A stretch of DNA of 5,842 bases from Spirochaetae bacterium HGW-Spirochaetae-9. Its GTDB lineage: Bacteria > Spirochaetota > Spirochaetia > Treponematales > Rectinemataceae. The translations under genes were made by a program, and so were the position numbers. Of the stretch, positions 1-5,842 are shown in pieces (position 1 is the first letter of the stretch; each line of letters starts with the position of its first letter). The stretch is from NCBI GenBank assembly GCA_002839205.1, contig PGXP01000118.1, positions 1 to 5,842 on the forward strand, in the 5' to 3' direction. Under the pieces are notes generated by a model, which searched no databases, was not told the DNA's origin, and saw nothing but the letters and a program-made list of their open reading frames with translations.

Positions 1-2
1 TC

Positions 3-911
3 AGGAAATGGGGTGAACCAACCCGATTCCCCTTCGCACCCAAGGACCATGTCCAATTGGGCGAGACGTTGGATTTGATCGACTTCGATACCGCCACACG
101 CGTGTCGGGCCCGAAGTTCTATTATTTGAAGAACGAGGCCGTCCTGCTCGAGCTGGCATTGGAACGGTATGCCCTCGACATCCTGCGCAAACACGGGTTC
201 ACCCTCACTATTACCCCCGATATCGCACGGGAAGAAGTCTTGGAAGGTATTGGATTCAACCCCCGCGGCGAAGAGAGCAATATCTACACCATCGAGGGAA
301 CCGGCACGTGCCTGGTGGGAACCGCCGAGATTACCTTGGGCGGCTACCATGCCGGCAAGATACTTTCCGAGAACGATTTGCCCATCCGTATGGCTGGACT
401 CTCGCACTGCTTCCGCAGGGAAGCCGGTGGCGCCGGACAGTATTCCAAAGGATTGTACCGTGTCCACCAGTTCTCGAAGGTTGAAATGTTCATCTATTGC
501 CTGCCGACCCAATCGGAACAGATACACGACCAGCTGCTGGCGATCGAGGAAGAGATATTCCAAGGTCTCGAGATCCCCTATCATGTCGTGGACACCTGTA
601 CCGGAGACCTGGGCGCTCCCGCATACAGGAAGTTCGATATCGAGGCATGGATGCCGGGCCGGGGCGAACAAGGTGAATATGGTGAAGTAACCAGTACCAG
701 CAACTGCACCGACTACCAGGCGCGCAGGTTGAATATCCGCTATAAGGATTCTGCAGGACAGATCCAACACGTCCACCTGTTGAATGGAACCGCTATCGCC
801 ATATCCCGGGCTATCGTCGCTATTCTCGAGAATTTCCAACGGGAAGACGGCTCGGTGGGTTTGCCGAAGGCACTTGTACCGTATATGGGCCTCTCGGAGA
901 TCCGTCGATAA
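3..911 (+). CDS. serS: Seryl-tRNA synthetase, C-terminal catalytic part (5' end outside window)
   Basis: This cytoplasmic class II aminoacyl-tRNA synthetase charges tRNA-Ser (and tRNA-Sec where present) with serine, using ATP. The frame is open from base 3, with no start in the window. The TTG at 57 is an internal Leu codon, because family-typical sequence ([19 protein letters not shown], then LDLIDF) runs across it. About 302 residues are visible. The family is usually about 420-430 residues, so the N-terminal tRNA-binding coiled-coil arm lies to the left. Visible landmarks are the serine-binding TAE motif (bases 321-329), motif 2 with the FRREAGGAG loop and [11 protein letters not shown] (about bases 414-492), the [12 protein letters not shown] block (about 692-727), and motif 3 NGTAIAISR with LENFQ and PYM near the C-terminus. 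All expected catalytic segments are present and the gene looks functional. It ends in TAA, 16 nt before pncB on the same strand, which suggests co-transcription. Confidence 0.96.
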   Translation, partial: RKWGEPTRFPFAPKDHVQLGETLDLIDFDTATRVSGPKFYYLKNEAVLLELALERYALDILRKHGFTLTITPDIAREEVLEGIGFNPRGEESNIYTIEGTGTCLVGTAEITLGGYHAGKILSENDLPIRMAGLSHCFRREAGGAGQYSKGLYRVHQFSKVEMFIYCLPTQSEQIHDQLLAIEEEIFQGLEIPYHVVDTCTGDLGAPAYRKFDIEAWMPGRGEQGEYGEVTSTSNCTDYQARRLNIRYKDSAGQIQHVHLLNGTAIAISRAIVAILENFQREDGSVGLPKALVPYMGLSEIRR

Positions 912-915
912 CACC

Positions 916-922
916 AAGGAGG
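916..922 (+). promoter_or_regulatory. Ribosome binding site of pncB
   Basis: AAGGAGG is a near-perfect anti-16S complement. It lies 5 nt before the ATG at 928, inside the 16-nt gap after the serS stop. It fixes the pncB start at 928, although the same frame stays open upstream to 784 inside serS. Confidence 0.85.
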
Positions 923-927
923 TCGAC

Positions 928-2376
928 ATGACCGTATCTGCCCTTTCCACCGATTTCTACGAACTGACCATGATGCAGGGGTATTTCCTCACCAGGAACA
1001 ACCCCCGTGTGGTATTCGACATGTTCTATCGGACAAATCCGTTCAATGGTGGCTATGTGGTCTTTGCCGGCCTCAACGATCTGCTCAAGCGCATAGAACT
1101 CTTCTCGTTCAGCAAAGGGGATATCGATTACCTGCGCTCGTTGCGCAAATTCGATGAAGCGTTCCTCTCATACCTCGCCGATTTCCGTTTCGCGGGAACA
1201 ATCCATGCCATGGACGAGGGAACGGTGGTATTTCCCGGGGAACCCCTGATTCGTGTCGAGGCCACCATGATGGAGGCCCAGTTGATAGAGGGGATGCTGC
1301 TGAATACGATCAACTACCAGTCGCTGATCGCAACCAAGGCTTCCCGAATGTACCAGGCTACCGGAGGTGGCCAGATCATGGAATTCGGTTTGCGCCGGGC
1401 GCAGGGTCCCGATGGTGCGATCTCCGCTTCACGGGCAGCTTTCATCGGAGGGTGCGCCGCAACCAGCAACACGCTCGCCGGCAAGATATTCGGCATACCG
1501 GTCGCGGGAACCATGGCCCATTCCTGGGTAATGTCGTTCGAGTCCGAACTCGATTCCTTCAGGGCTTTCGCTGATATCTATCCGGATAATTCCGTACTGT
1601 TGATCGATACGTACGACACTCTCGGATCCGGAATCGAGAATGCGATCATCGTAGGAAAGGAGATGCAAGCGAAGGGAAAGCAGATTGGCGTCCGCATCGA
1701 CAGCGGCGACTTGAGTTACCTGTCCCGGGAAATCAGGAGGAAGCTTGATCGCGCGGGACTGGAGGATTGCCGGATATATGTATCGAACGACCTGACCGAG
1801 GAGATAATCGAGACATTGGTGCACGATGCCGTTCCGATCGACTCCTGGGGTATCGGCACCCATCTGGTGACCGGAGGTTCGCAGAGCTCGCTCAATGGCG
1901 TGTACAAGTTGGCGGCCCGGCAACTGCCCGACGGCACATGGTTGCCGACCATGAAGATCAGCAACAGTTTTGAGAAGGCCACCAACCCCGGACGCAAGCA
2001 GGTCTGGCGTTTCCTCGATTCAGAGGGATCATCGTTGGGAGACCTGATAGCATTGGACCATGAGGAAATCACGACAAAGACGGATATAATCCTGTACCAT
2101 CCGTTCAACGAAGCCGATTACTTCACACTCAAGCAATCGCGGTATGCTTCGGTTGCGCCGCTCCTCCGACTTGTCATGACCGATGGAACAAGAATCGCGA
2201 ATGCTCCGAAACTGGTGAACATACAACGGCATGTCAAGGAAAGCCTGAAGACCTTCCACAGCAGCTATAAGCGTATGATCAACCCGCACTTCTACAAGGT
2301 ATCGTTATCCAAGGAATTGAAGACGCTCAAGACCCAGTTGGCGATCGAAGGACGAAGCAAGCTCAATAAAGATTGA
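928..2376 (+). CDS. pncB: Nicotinate phosphoribosyltransferase
   Basis: This cytoplasmic NAD-salvage enzyme (Preiss-Handler pathway) converts nicotinate and PRPP to nicotinate mononucleotide and PPi, stimulated by ATP hydrolysis. The predicted protein has 482 residues, normal for the longer bacterial branch of the family. N-terminal STDFYELTMMQGY (residues 7-19) is a family hallmark. The core carries EFGLRRAQGPDGA (152-164), GTMAHSW (194-200), IDTYDTLGSG (226-235), VRIDSGDL (255-262) and the WGIGTHLVTGG segment (307-317). His198 in GTMAHSW matches the histidine that is phosphorylated by ATP in characterised family members. The C-terminus ends in a typical YKVSLSKELKTLKTQL block. The start is set by the ribosome binding site at 916-922. 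Upstream in-frame codons overlap serS and do not match the family. The last 14 bp overlap the 3' end of the convergent amidase gene. No frameshift or missing key residue was seen. Confidence 0.96.
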   Translation: MTVSALSTDFYELTMMQGYFLTRNNPRVVFDMFYRTNPFNGGYVVFAGLNDLLKRIELFSFSKGDIDYLRSLRKFDEAFLSYLADFRFAGTIHAMDEGTVVFPGEPLIRVEATMMEAQLIEGMLLNTINYQSLIATKASRMYQATGGGQIMEFGLRRAQGPDGAISASRAAFIGGCAATSNTLAGKIFGIPVAGTMAHSWVMSFESELDSFRAFADIYPDNSVLLIDTYDTLGSGIENAIIVGKEMQAKGKQIGVRIDSGDLSYLSREIRRKLDRAGLEDCRIYVSNDLTEEIIETLVHDAVPIDSWGIGTHLVTGGSQSSLNGVYKLAARQLPDGTWLPTMKISNSFEKATNPGRKQVWRFLDSEGSSLGDLIALDHEEITTKTDIILYHPFNEADYFTLKQSRYASVAPLLRLVMTDGTRIANAPKLVNIQRHVKESLKTFHSSYKRMINPHFYKVSLSKELKTLKTQLAIEGRSKLNKD

Positions 2377-3139
2377 TATATGCCAGGATTCCCGCAGCCA
2401 ACGTGTCAGCCATCTGGTCAAGCCATGTCTGTTGGGTCATCAGATAGGCATCGTCGCTATTGCTGACAAATCCGACCTCAACCAGCACCGATGGCACCTT
2501 GCTGGCGTTGAGTACCCAGACATCCTGTTCCTTGACACCCCTGTCCCGTGCCTGGGGAAAGTTTTTCGCCATCTGTTCCCGCACCGCGGTGGCGAACAAC
2601 AGGTTCTCGCGATTCAACAACCGGTTCAACTCGCTTGCCGTCTGGTTCGCAAACCGCGCAATCGCCCAATCCTGGACCTGGGCATCGAGAAAACGAAGGC
2701 GCTTGTCGGTCTGTTTCACCAGGATCTCAAATCCGGACGGTTCCGCGGAGGGTGAGGAGTTCGCATGGACCGAGACGAACACAATCGATTTTCCGACCCC
2801 TGGATTCAGCTTCGCAGCCACATCGGCACGATCCTGCAGAGCCAAATAGGTGTCGGAATCGCGGGTCAATACCAAATCGATATCAGGGCGGGCAGCACGT
2901 AGGGCATCGGCTATTTTTCGTACCAGTTCCAAGGTGATCGTCTTTTCCTGAAGATAGACATGGTCCTCCCATTGCCACGAGGCTGTCGCACCGGGATCAT
3001 GCCCACCATGCCCGGCCTCGAGAACGACCGTTCCGATCGGCAGCGAGAATGGGGAAGCGTTCGATACGGTCCCATAGAGGGAGCCGCCGACCAGGATAGT
3101 CGCTAGGCAAAGGGCGAAGAATCTTGCACTACCCTTCAT
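2363..3139 (-). CDS. Exported N-acetylmuramoyl-L-alanine amidase (Amidase_3 family)
   Basis: This predicted zinc hydrolase cleaves the MurNAc-L-Ala bond between peptidoglycan glycan strands and stem peptides, acting outside the cytoplasmic membrane. It has 258 residues. Residues 1-28 look like a signal peptide: Lys2 and Arg6, a hydrophobic stretch, then a likely cleavage after VSNA. The lone Cys11 is not in a lipobox. The mature part is a single Amidase_3 domain. Predicted zinc ligands are His44 (in AGHGGHDPGA), Glu65 (in QEKTITLEL) and His125 (in VSVHANSS), and the catalytic Glu is Glu221 (in VLVEVGFVSN). RGVK at 200-203 is also typical. Roughly residues 145-192 form a longer than usual helical stretch before RGVK. 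No SPOR, LysM or AMIN domain is present. The start is ATG at 3139, overlapping the upstream gene's TGA as ATGA, with TGGAG 7 nt upstream. The frame is open further upstream but only inside the neighbouring gene. The exact role (cell separation, recycling or remodelling) is inferred. Confidence 0.92.
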   Translation of the reverse strand: MKGSARFFALCLATILVGGSLYGTVSNASPFSLPIGTVVLEAGHGGHDPGATASWQWEDHVYLQEKTITLELVRKIADALRAARPDIDLVLTRDSDTYLALQDRADVAAKLNPGVGKSIVFVSVHANSSPSAEPSGFEILVKQTDKRLRFLDAQVQDWAIARFANQTASELNRLLNRENLLFATAVREQMAKNFPQARDRGVKEQDVWVLNASKVPSVLVEVGFVSNSDDAYLMTQQTWLDQMADTLAAGILAYINLY

Positions 3140-4047
3140 AGATCGTCTCCAGGAGCCTTCCACTGTTCCACGAGTTGCTGGAAATCGGTCTTGTACAGCG
3201 CCAGCCGTTTCTTCACCTCGGCGTGCACATGGGTATCGGTATACTTGCCCGGACGTTTCGGATAGTTCTTCCCGTTCATTTGCCTGACGCCGAGCGCTTT
3301 GGTATGGACGCGTTTGATTCCGTCCCGCTCGGAGCGGTCCTCGATAATGAATTGGCGGTTGATGAAAGTACAGGAGATACAGGGCGAGTTCAAGATCGGA
3401 TACCCGTACAACCAAGAGCGTAGCCCGAAATCGAGCACTTGCCAATATTCGCTCTCTACCGCTTCATCGAACCCCCGCAGGCGCTGGAACAGTGCCCGCT
3501 CGTACAACCCCATACCCAAAAAGGGATAGAGGGTGGGCATAATGGCGCTACCGGGAAGGAAGGAGACAGGATCGACCATGCCATCCCGCAGCATGGGAAC
3601 CTGGATCACCGGAATAAGCTCACCGAGCCTGTTGGTCAGGACAGGGGTAATTGCGGCAGGTTTGTCACTCCTATGCAGAAGCGCTATGGCCTCATCCGAA
3701 TCGAACCGATTGCAACGCAAATCGCTCCTGGTCAGGAAAAAGAATGTGGTGTAGCATTCGTTGGCCATGGCGTTGGCCATGGTCCCGAAGGGTACGGGTT
3801 GGGCGAAAACGATGAACGTCGCTTGTGGAAAACGGGAGCGCAATTCCGGAATCCTCCCCTGCTCCTCATGCATCAACACATGCACGGACCAGGAGGAATA
3901 CTGGAGTATCGCTTCTATCGCACCGGCCAGGGACTCGCCGGCATCGACTGCCATCAATCCGATGGACATGGTCTCCTCGCGGTGCAGGAGGCTGATCCGT
4001 TTGCCGATGTCCTGTTTCCTATGGAATATATGATAATTAGTCTGCAT
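3136..4047 (-). CDS. Divergent family-2-like glycosyltransferase, cytoplasmic
   Basis: This is probably a nucleotide-sugar-dependent glycosyltransferase of the GT-A fold, judged on pattern and not certain. From the ATG at 4047 it has 303 residues. It starts with a Rossmann-like strand and helix (SIGLMAVDAGESLAGAIEAI, residues 28-47), then a second strand ending in FIVFAQ (78-83). Next comes FFFLTRSDL (102-110), where this family normally has its metal-binding DXD, and then LYERALFQRLRGFDEA (181-196) followed by LDFGLRSWLYGYPI (205-218). The last two blocks resemble the GT2 acceptor-side pattern, in which a GGFDE-like turn precedes an acidic-D-x-GLR-x-x-x-x-GY segment. A canonical DXD is absent. 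The C-terminal 70 residues are basic and unassigned. There are no membrane segments. Start choice: 4047 overlaps the proB stop by 11 nt and the intervening codons keep G/C-rich third positions, but its ribosome binding site is weak. ATG at 3969 (277 residues) has a better site. The gene overlaps the downstream amidase by ATGA. Donor and acceptor are unknown. Confidence 0.72.
   Translation of the reverse strand: MQTNYHIFHRKQDIGKRISLLHREETMSIGLMAVDAGESLAGAIEAILQYSSWSVHVLMHEEQGRIPELRSRFPQATFIVFAQPVPFGTMANAMANECYTTFFFLTRSDLRCNRFDSDEAIALLHRSDKPAAITPVLTNRLGELIPVIQVPMLRDGMVDPVSFLPGSAIMPTLYPFLGMGLYERALFQRLRGFDEAVESEYWQVLDFGLRSWLYGYPILNSPCISCTFINRQFIIEDRSERDGIKRVHTKALGVRQMNGKNYPKRPGKYTDTHVHAEVKKRLALYKTDFQQLVEQWKAPGDDL
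3147..3151 (-). promoter_or_regulatory. Ribosome binding site of the amidase gene
   Basis: On the minus strand, TGGAG lies 7 nt before the ATG at 3139, inside the last codons of the glycosyltransferase-like gene. Together with the ATGA stop/start overlap it supports translational coupling and decides the amidase start. Confidence 0.6.
3761..3782. repeat. Short tandem repeat, 12-nt unit, about 1.8 copies
   Basis: TTGGCCATGGCG is followed directly by TTGGCCATGG. On the minus strand it encodes the MANAMAN stretch (residues 90-96) of the glycosyltransferase-like protein. The unit is a multiple of three, so it keeps the frame. The core TGGCCATGG is nearly palindromic. It is probably a small in-frame duplication without separate function. 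Confidence 0.6.
3973..3978 (-). promoter_or_regulatory. Possible internal ribosome binding site for the alternative start at 3969
   Basis: On the minus strand, GAGGAG lies 3 nt before ATG 3969. If only GAGG pairs, the spacing is 5 nt, the same register as the pncB site. It could mark the true start of the glycosyltransferase-like gene, or simply be two Glu codons (GAG GAG) inside a longer protein. Confidence 0.35.
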
Positions 4048-5149
4048 AATCCAAAAACACAATATCCTCTGGTCGGAACAGCACATCCGCCTTTCCCTTG
4101 CCTAGACGACGCGGCATGTCCTTGCTCTGACAACCGGCCATCTCCAATATCTCGGAACTGTTGTAATAGGGAACAGCCTTGGCAATGTTGTTGACCATGA
4201 CCACATCACCCGCCTGGAATATGCCGTCGACTTTGACGACGCCCGAGGGCAACAGGCTCTTATGGGAACGCAGGGCCTTGACCGCACCTTCATCTATCCA
4301 AATGGTTCCGGTCGGATTGCTGTTGAGTATCCAACGGAACCGCTGTCCCATGCGCTTGTCCGCATGGATATGGCTGCCGATAGGTTCACCCTGATGTATC
4401 CGGCAGAGGATGTCCGGCTCATAGCCGCTGGCTATCACCGTCGCACAACCGGCGGTCGCGGCGATTCTCGCTGCGACCAGCTTGGTCTTCATCCCTCCGG
4501 TCGAGAATACGCTGCCCGCACTTCCGGCATACGAGAATATCTTGTCGTCTACCTTCGGTATATCCGAGAGGAGTTCGGCATCGGCATCCTTGCGTGGATC
4601 CTTCGTGTACAGACCCGCGATATCCGAAAGGATCACGAGCAGGTCCGCATCGATCTTGCTTGCGACAAATGCGCTCATCCGGTCATTGTCCCCAATTGCA
4701 GTACCGATCTCGGCTGTGCTGACCACATCGTTCTCATTGAATATCGGAACCACCCCAAGATCCAACAACGTTTGCACCGAGTTCTTCAAGTTCACATACG
4801 TCTTGCGGTCGTTCAATTCGCTTCGGGTTATCAACACCTGCGAACAGACGACCTCATGCCGCTTGAACGCCGCACGATAGTGGCTCATGAGGATCGGTTG
4901 CCCGATCGAGGCACAGGCTTGCCGTAATGCGGTCCGTTTGACCGCTGTCGACCTACCCAATTCCTTGGCACCAAGTCCGATGGCACCGGAAGAGACCAAC
5001 AGGACCTGCAGTCCCCGCTTTCTCAACGCCACGATATCGGCGACCACCTTCTCGATTCGATGTGCATCTATTCCCTGATGGTCCGAAAGCAGATTGGTGC
5101 CCACTTTGACCACGATTCTCTTGACGGAAGAAAAATCGCGATCCATCAT
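4037..5149 (-). CDS. proB: Glutamate 5-kinase with C-terminal PUA domain
   Basis: ProB carries out the first committed step of proline synthesis, phosphorylating L-glutamate with ATP to gamma-glutamyl phosphate in the cytoplasm. The labile product is passed to ProA. At 370 residues it is the standard two-domain length. The amino-acid kinase domain (about 1-260) shows VVKVGTN (13-19, with Lys15), SSGAIGLGA (53-61), FNENDVVS (137-144), IGDNDRMSA (152-160), SDIAGLYTKDP (175-185) and STGGMKTKL (216-224). Lys223 aligns with the conserved GGMxTK lysine. A PUA domain follows (about 278-357). All expected active-site segments are present. In characterised bacterial ProB the kinase domain is feedback-inhibited by proline; that is expected here but not shown by the sequence. 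The start is ATG at 5149, overlapping the proA TGA as ATGA. An adjacent in-frame ATG at 5146 is equally possible. The gene follows proA, the reverse of the common proB-proA order. Confidence 0.96.
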   Translation of the reverse strand: MMDRDFSSVKRIVVKVGTNLLSDHQGIDAHRIEKVVADIVALRKRGLQVLLVSSGAIGLGAKELGRSTAVKRTALRQACASIGQPILMSHYRAAFKRHEVVCSQVLITRSELNDRKTYVNLKNSVQTLLDLGVVPIFNENDVVSTAEIGTAIGDNDRMSAFVASKIDADLLVILSDIAGLYTKDPRKDADAELLSDIPKVDDKIFSYAGSAGSVFSTGGMKTKLVAARIAATAGCATVIASGYEPDILCRIHQGEPIGSHIHADKRMGQRFRWILNSNPTGTIWIDEGAVKALRSHKSLLPSGVVKVDGIFQAGDVVMVNNIAKAVPYYNSSEILEMAGCQSKDMPRRLGKGKADVLFRPEDIVFLDYAD

Positions 5150-5842
5150 TCGATCTCCCCGAGCAATCCGACACCTGCGAGGGACAATTCCTCATGCTTG
5201 AAGGCCCGCCCCTTCTCGTAGGTATCGACAATATGCCCATTGCCCGAAAGCAACCATTTCCCGATAACCAGACCATCGAGCCCAACCGGGCCACGGGCGT
5301 GGATCTTCTGAGTGCTGACACCGACCTCGGCTCCCAGTCCATATCGGAAGCCGTCCGCGAAACGGGTGCTGCAATTCCAGAACACATCGGCTGAATCGAC
5401 CTCACGCATGAACTTGCGGGCATTCGCCTCGTGGGAGGTGACAATGCAATCGGTATGTCCCGACCCATGTGCGGCGATATGGTCCATCGCCTCCTGAAGC
5501 GAATCGACAACACGGATGGCGACTTCGTACCCGAGGTATTCGGTATCCCAATCGTCTTCGACGGCTTCGCGACAGTCTATTATCGCTCCGACCCTAGGAT
5601 CGCCATGGATGATCACGGACCATGGAGCGAGTGCTTCCTTGAATCGGGGAAGAAACGTGGCGGCGACAGCAGAATGGACAAGTACGGTCTCCACCGCATT
5701 GCACACTGCCGGATATTGGCACTTGGAGTCTACCGCGACCGTGACAGCAAGATCGATCGGAGCCTCGGCATCCACATACAACGCGCAAATTCCATCGGCA
5801 TGACCCAAGACCGGAATCTTGGTATTGTCCATGATATACCGG
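5146..5842 (-). CDS. proA: Gamma-glutamyl phosphate reductase, C-terminal part (5' end outside window)
   Basis: ProA carries out the second step of proline synthesis: NADPH-dependent reduction of gamma-glutamyl phosphate to glutamate-5-semialdehyde, which cyclises to P5C. The frame is open to the right edge. Met at 5832 is internal, since it precedes family-conserved TKIPVLGHADGIC and the nucleotide-binding N-terminal domain is missing. About 231 residues are visible of a usual 410-430. Counting from that Met, PAVCNAVETVLVH (41-53) holds the catalytic cysteine Cys44 (codon at 5701-5703). GSGHTDCIVT (123-132), DSADVFWNCSTRFADG (146-161), the RYGLGAEVGVST block (163-174) and HARGPVGLDGL (178-188) are the conserved C-terminal segments. 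The wording of these blocks is very close to the reductase half of eukaryotic P5C synthase as I recall it. The TGA overlaps the proB ATG, so the two enzymes are translationally coupled, fitting their need to hand over an unstable intermediate. Confidence 0.95.
   Translation of the reverse strand, partial: RYIMDNTKIPVLGHADGICALYVDAEAPIDLAVTVAVDSKCQYPAVCNAVETVLVHSAVAATFLPRFKEALAPWSVIIHGDPRVGAIIDCREAVEDDWDTEYLGYEVAIRVVDSLQEAMDHIAAHGSGHTDCIVTSHEANARKFMREVDSADVFWNCSTRFADGFRYGLGAEVGVSTQKIHARGPVGLDGLVIGKWLLSGNGHIVDTYEKGRAFKHEELSLAGVGLLGEIE
5155..5160 (-). promoter_or_regulatory. Ribosome binding site of proB
   Basis: On the minus strand, GGGGAG lies 5 nt before the first proB ATG (5149) and 8 nt before the second (5146), inside the final proA codons. 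Both spacings are workable, so it does not separate the two starts. Confidence 0.55.

Noticed and set aside
57..59. TTG as the serS start codon
   Set aside because: The frame is open upstream to the window edge and the upstream residues match the seryl-tRNA synthetase family.
169..690. 173-codon plus-strand frame inside serS
   Set aside because: It is an alternative frame of the conserved seryl-tRNA synthetase catalytic region. The composition is Ser/Arg/Pro-rich and not protein-like.
784..927. 48-codon N-terminal extension of pncB
   Set aside because: It overlaps the conserved motif 3 region of serS in another frame. The ribosome binding site at 916-922 and the family N-terminus place the start at 928.
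912..927. Promoter or terminator between serS and pncB
   Set aside because: The gap is only 16 nt and is filled by the ribosome binding site. No hairpin or -10/-35 pair fits.
1429..1923. 164-codon minus-strand open frame opposite pncB
   Set aside because: It is fully inside pncB, where the plus-strand frame carries all family motifs. It is a shadow frame.
3140..3445. 102-codon N-terminal extension of the amidase
   Set aside because: It lies inside the glycosyltransferase-like gene in another frame and would bury the signal peptide at 1-28 of the chosen protein.
4048..4086. Further upstream start (ATG 4086) for the glycosyltransferase-like gene
   Set aside because: It would overlap proB by 50 nt through conserved C-terminal proB codons. 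The extra residues are Cys-rich and unlike the rest.
3439..4194. 251-codon plus-strand open frame opposite the glycosyltransferase-like gene and the end of proB
   Set aside because: It lies antisense to two better-supported genes. Its translation is rich in Gly, His, Gln and Arg with no domain pattern, as expected of a shadow in G/C-third-position DNA.
4262..4927. 221-codon plus-strand open frame opposite proB
   Set aside because: It is antisense to a clear glutamate 5-kinase, has no recognisable motif and shows no separate start signal.

Overview
The window is ordinary bacterial chromosome with tightly packed housekeeping genes. It holds six protein-coding genes in two converging blocks, with almost no intergenic space. 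I found no RNA genes, mobile elements, CRISPR arrays or phage genes. Base composition looks moderately GC-rich by eye, with G/C-rich third codon positions, which explains the many long antisense shadow frames. The host cannot be named with certainty. The gamma-glutamyl phosphate reductase resembles the reductase half of eukaryotic P5C synthase, and the Sphaerochaeta/Treponema side of the Spirochaetota is a plausible but unproven home.

Left block, plus strand (1-2376): the 3' part of serS (seryl-tRNA synthetase, cut by the window edge) is followed after 16 nt by pncB (nicotinate phosphoribosyltransferase, NAD salvage). The pncB start has a strong AAGGAGG ribosome binding site, and the two genes are probably co-transcribed.

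Right block, minus strand (5842 down to 2363): the order of transcription is proA (cut by the right edge), proB, a divergent glycosyltransferase-like gene, and an exported N-acetylmuramoyl-L-alanine amidase. Every junction overlaps. ATGA overlaps join proA/proB and glycosyltransferase/amidase, and about 11 nt of overlap joins proB to the glycosyltransferase if its upstream ATG is used. This is a translationally coupled operon that combines the first two steps of proline synthesis (glutamate to glutamate-5-semialdehyde) with two genes of apparent envelope function.

The blocks meet tail to tail, and the last 14 bp of pncB and of the amidase gene are shared. There is no room for an intergenic terminator, so each transcript must end inside, or run antisense into, the opposing gene. 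I see no convincing new multi-gene system. The points worth a second look are the divergent glycosyltransferase-like protein, its coupling to the amidase, a helical insertion in the amidase, the eukaryote-like ProA, and the overlapping convergent ends.
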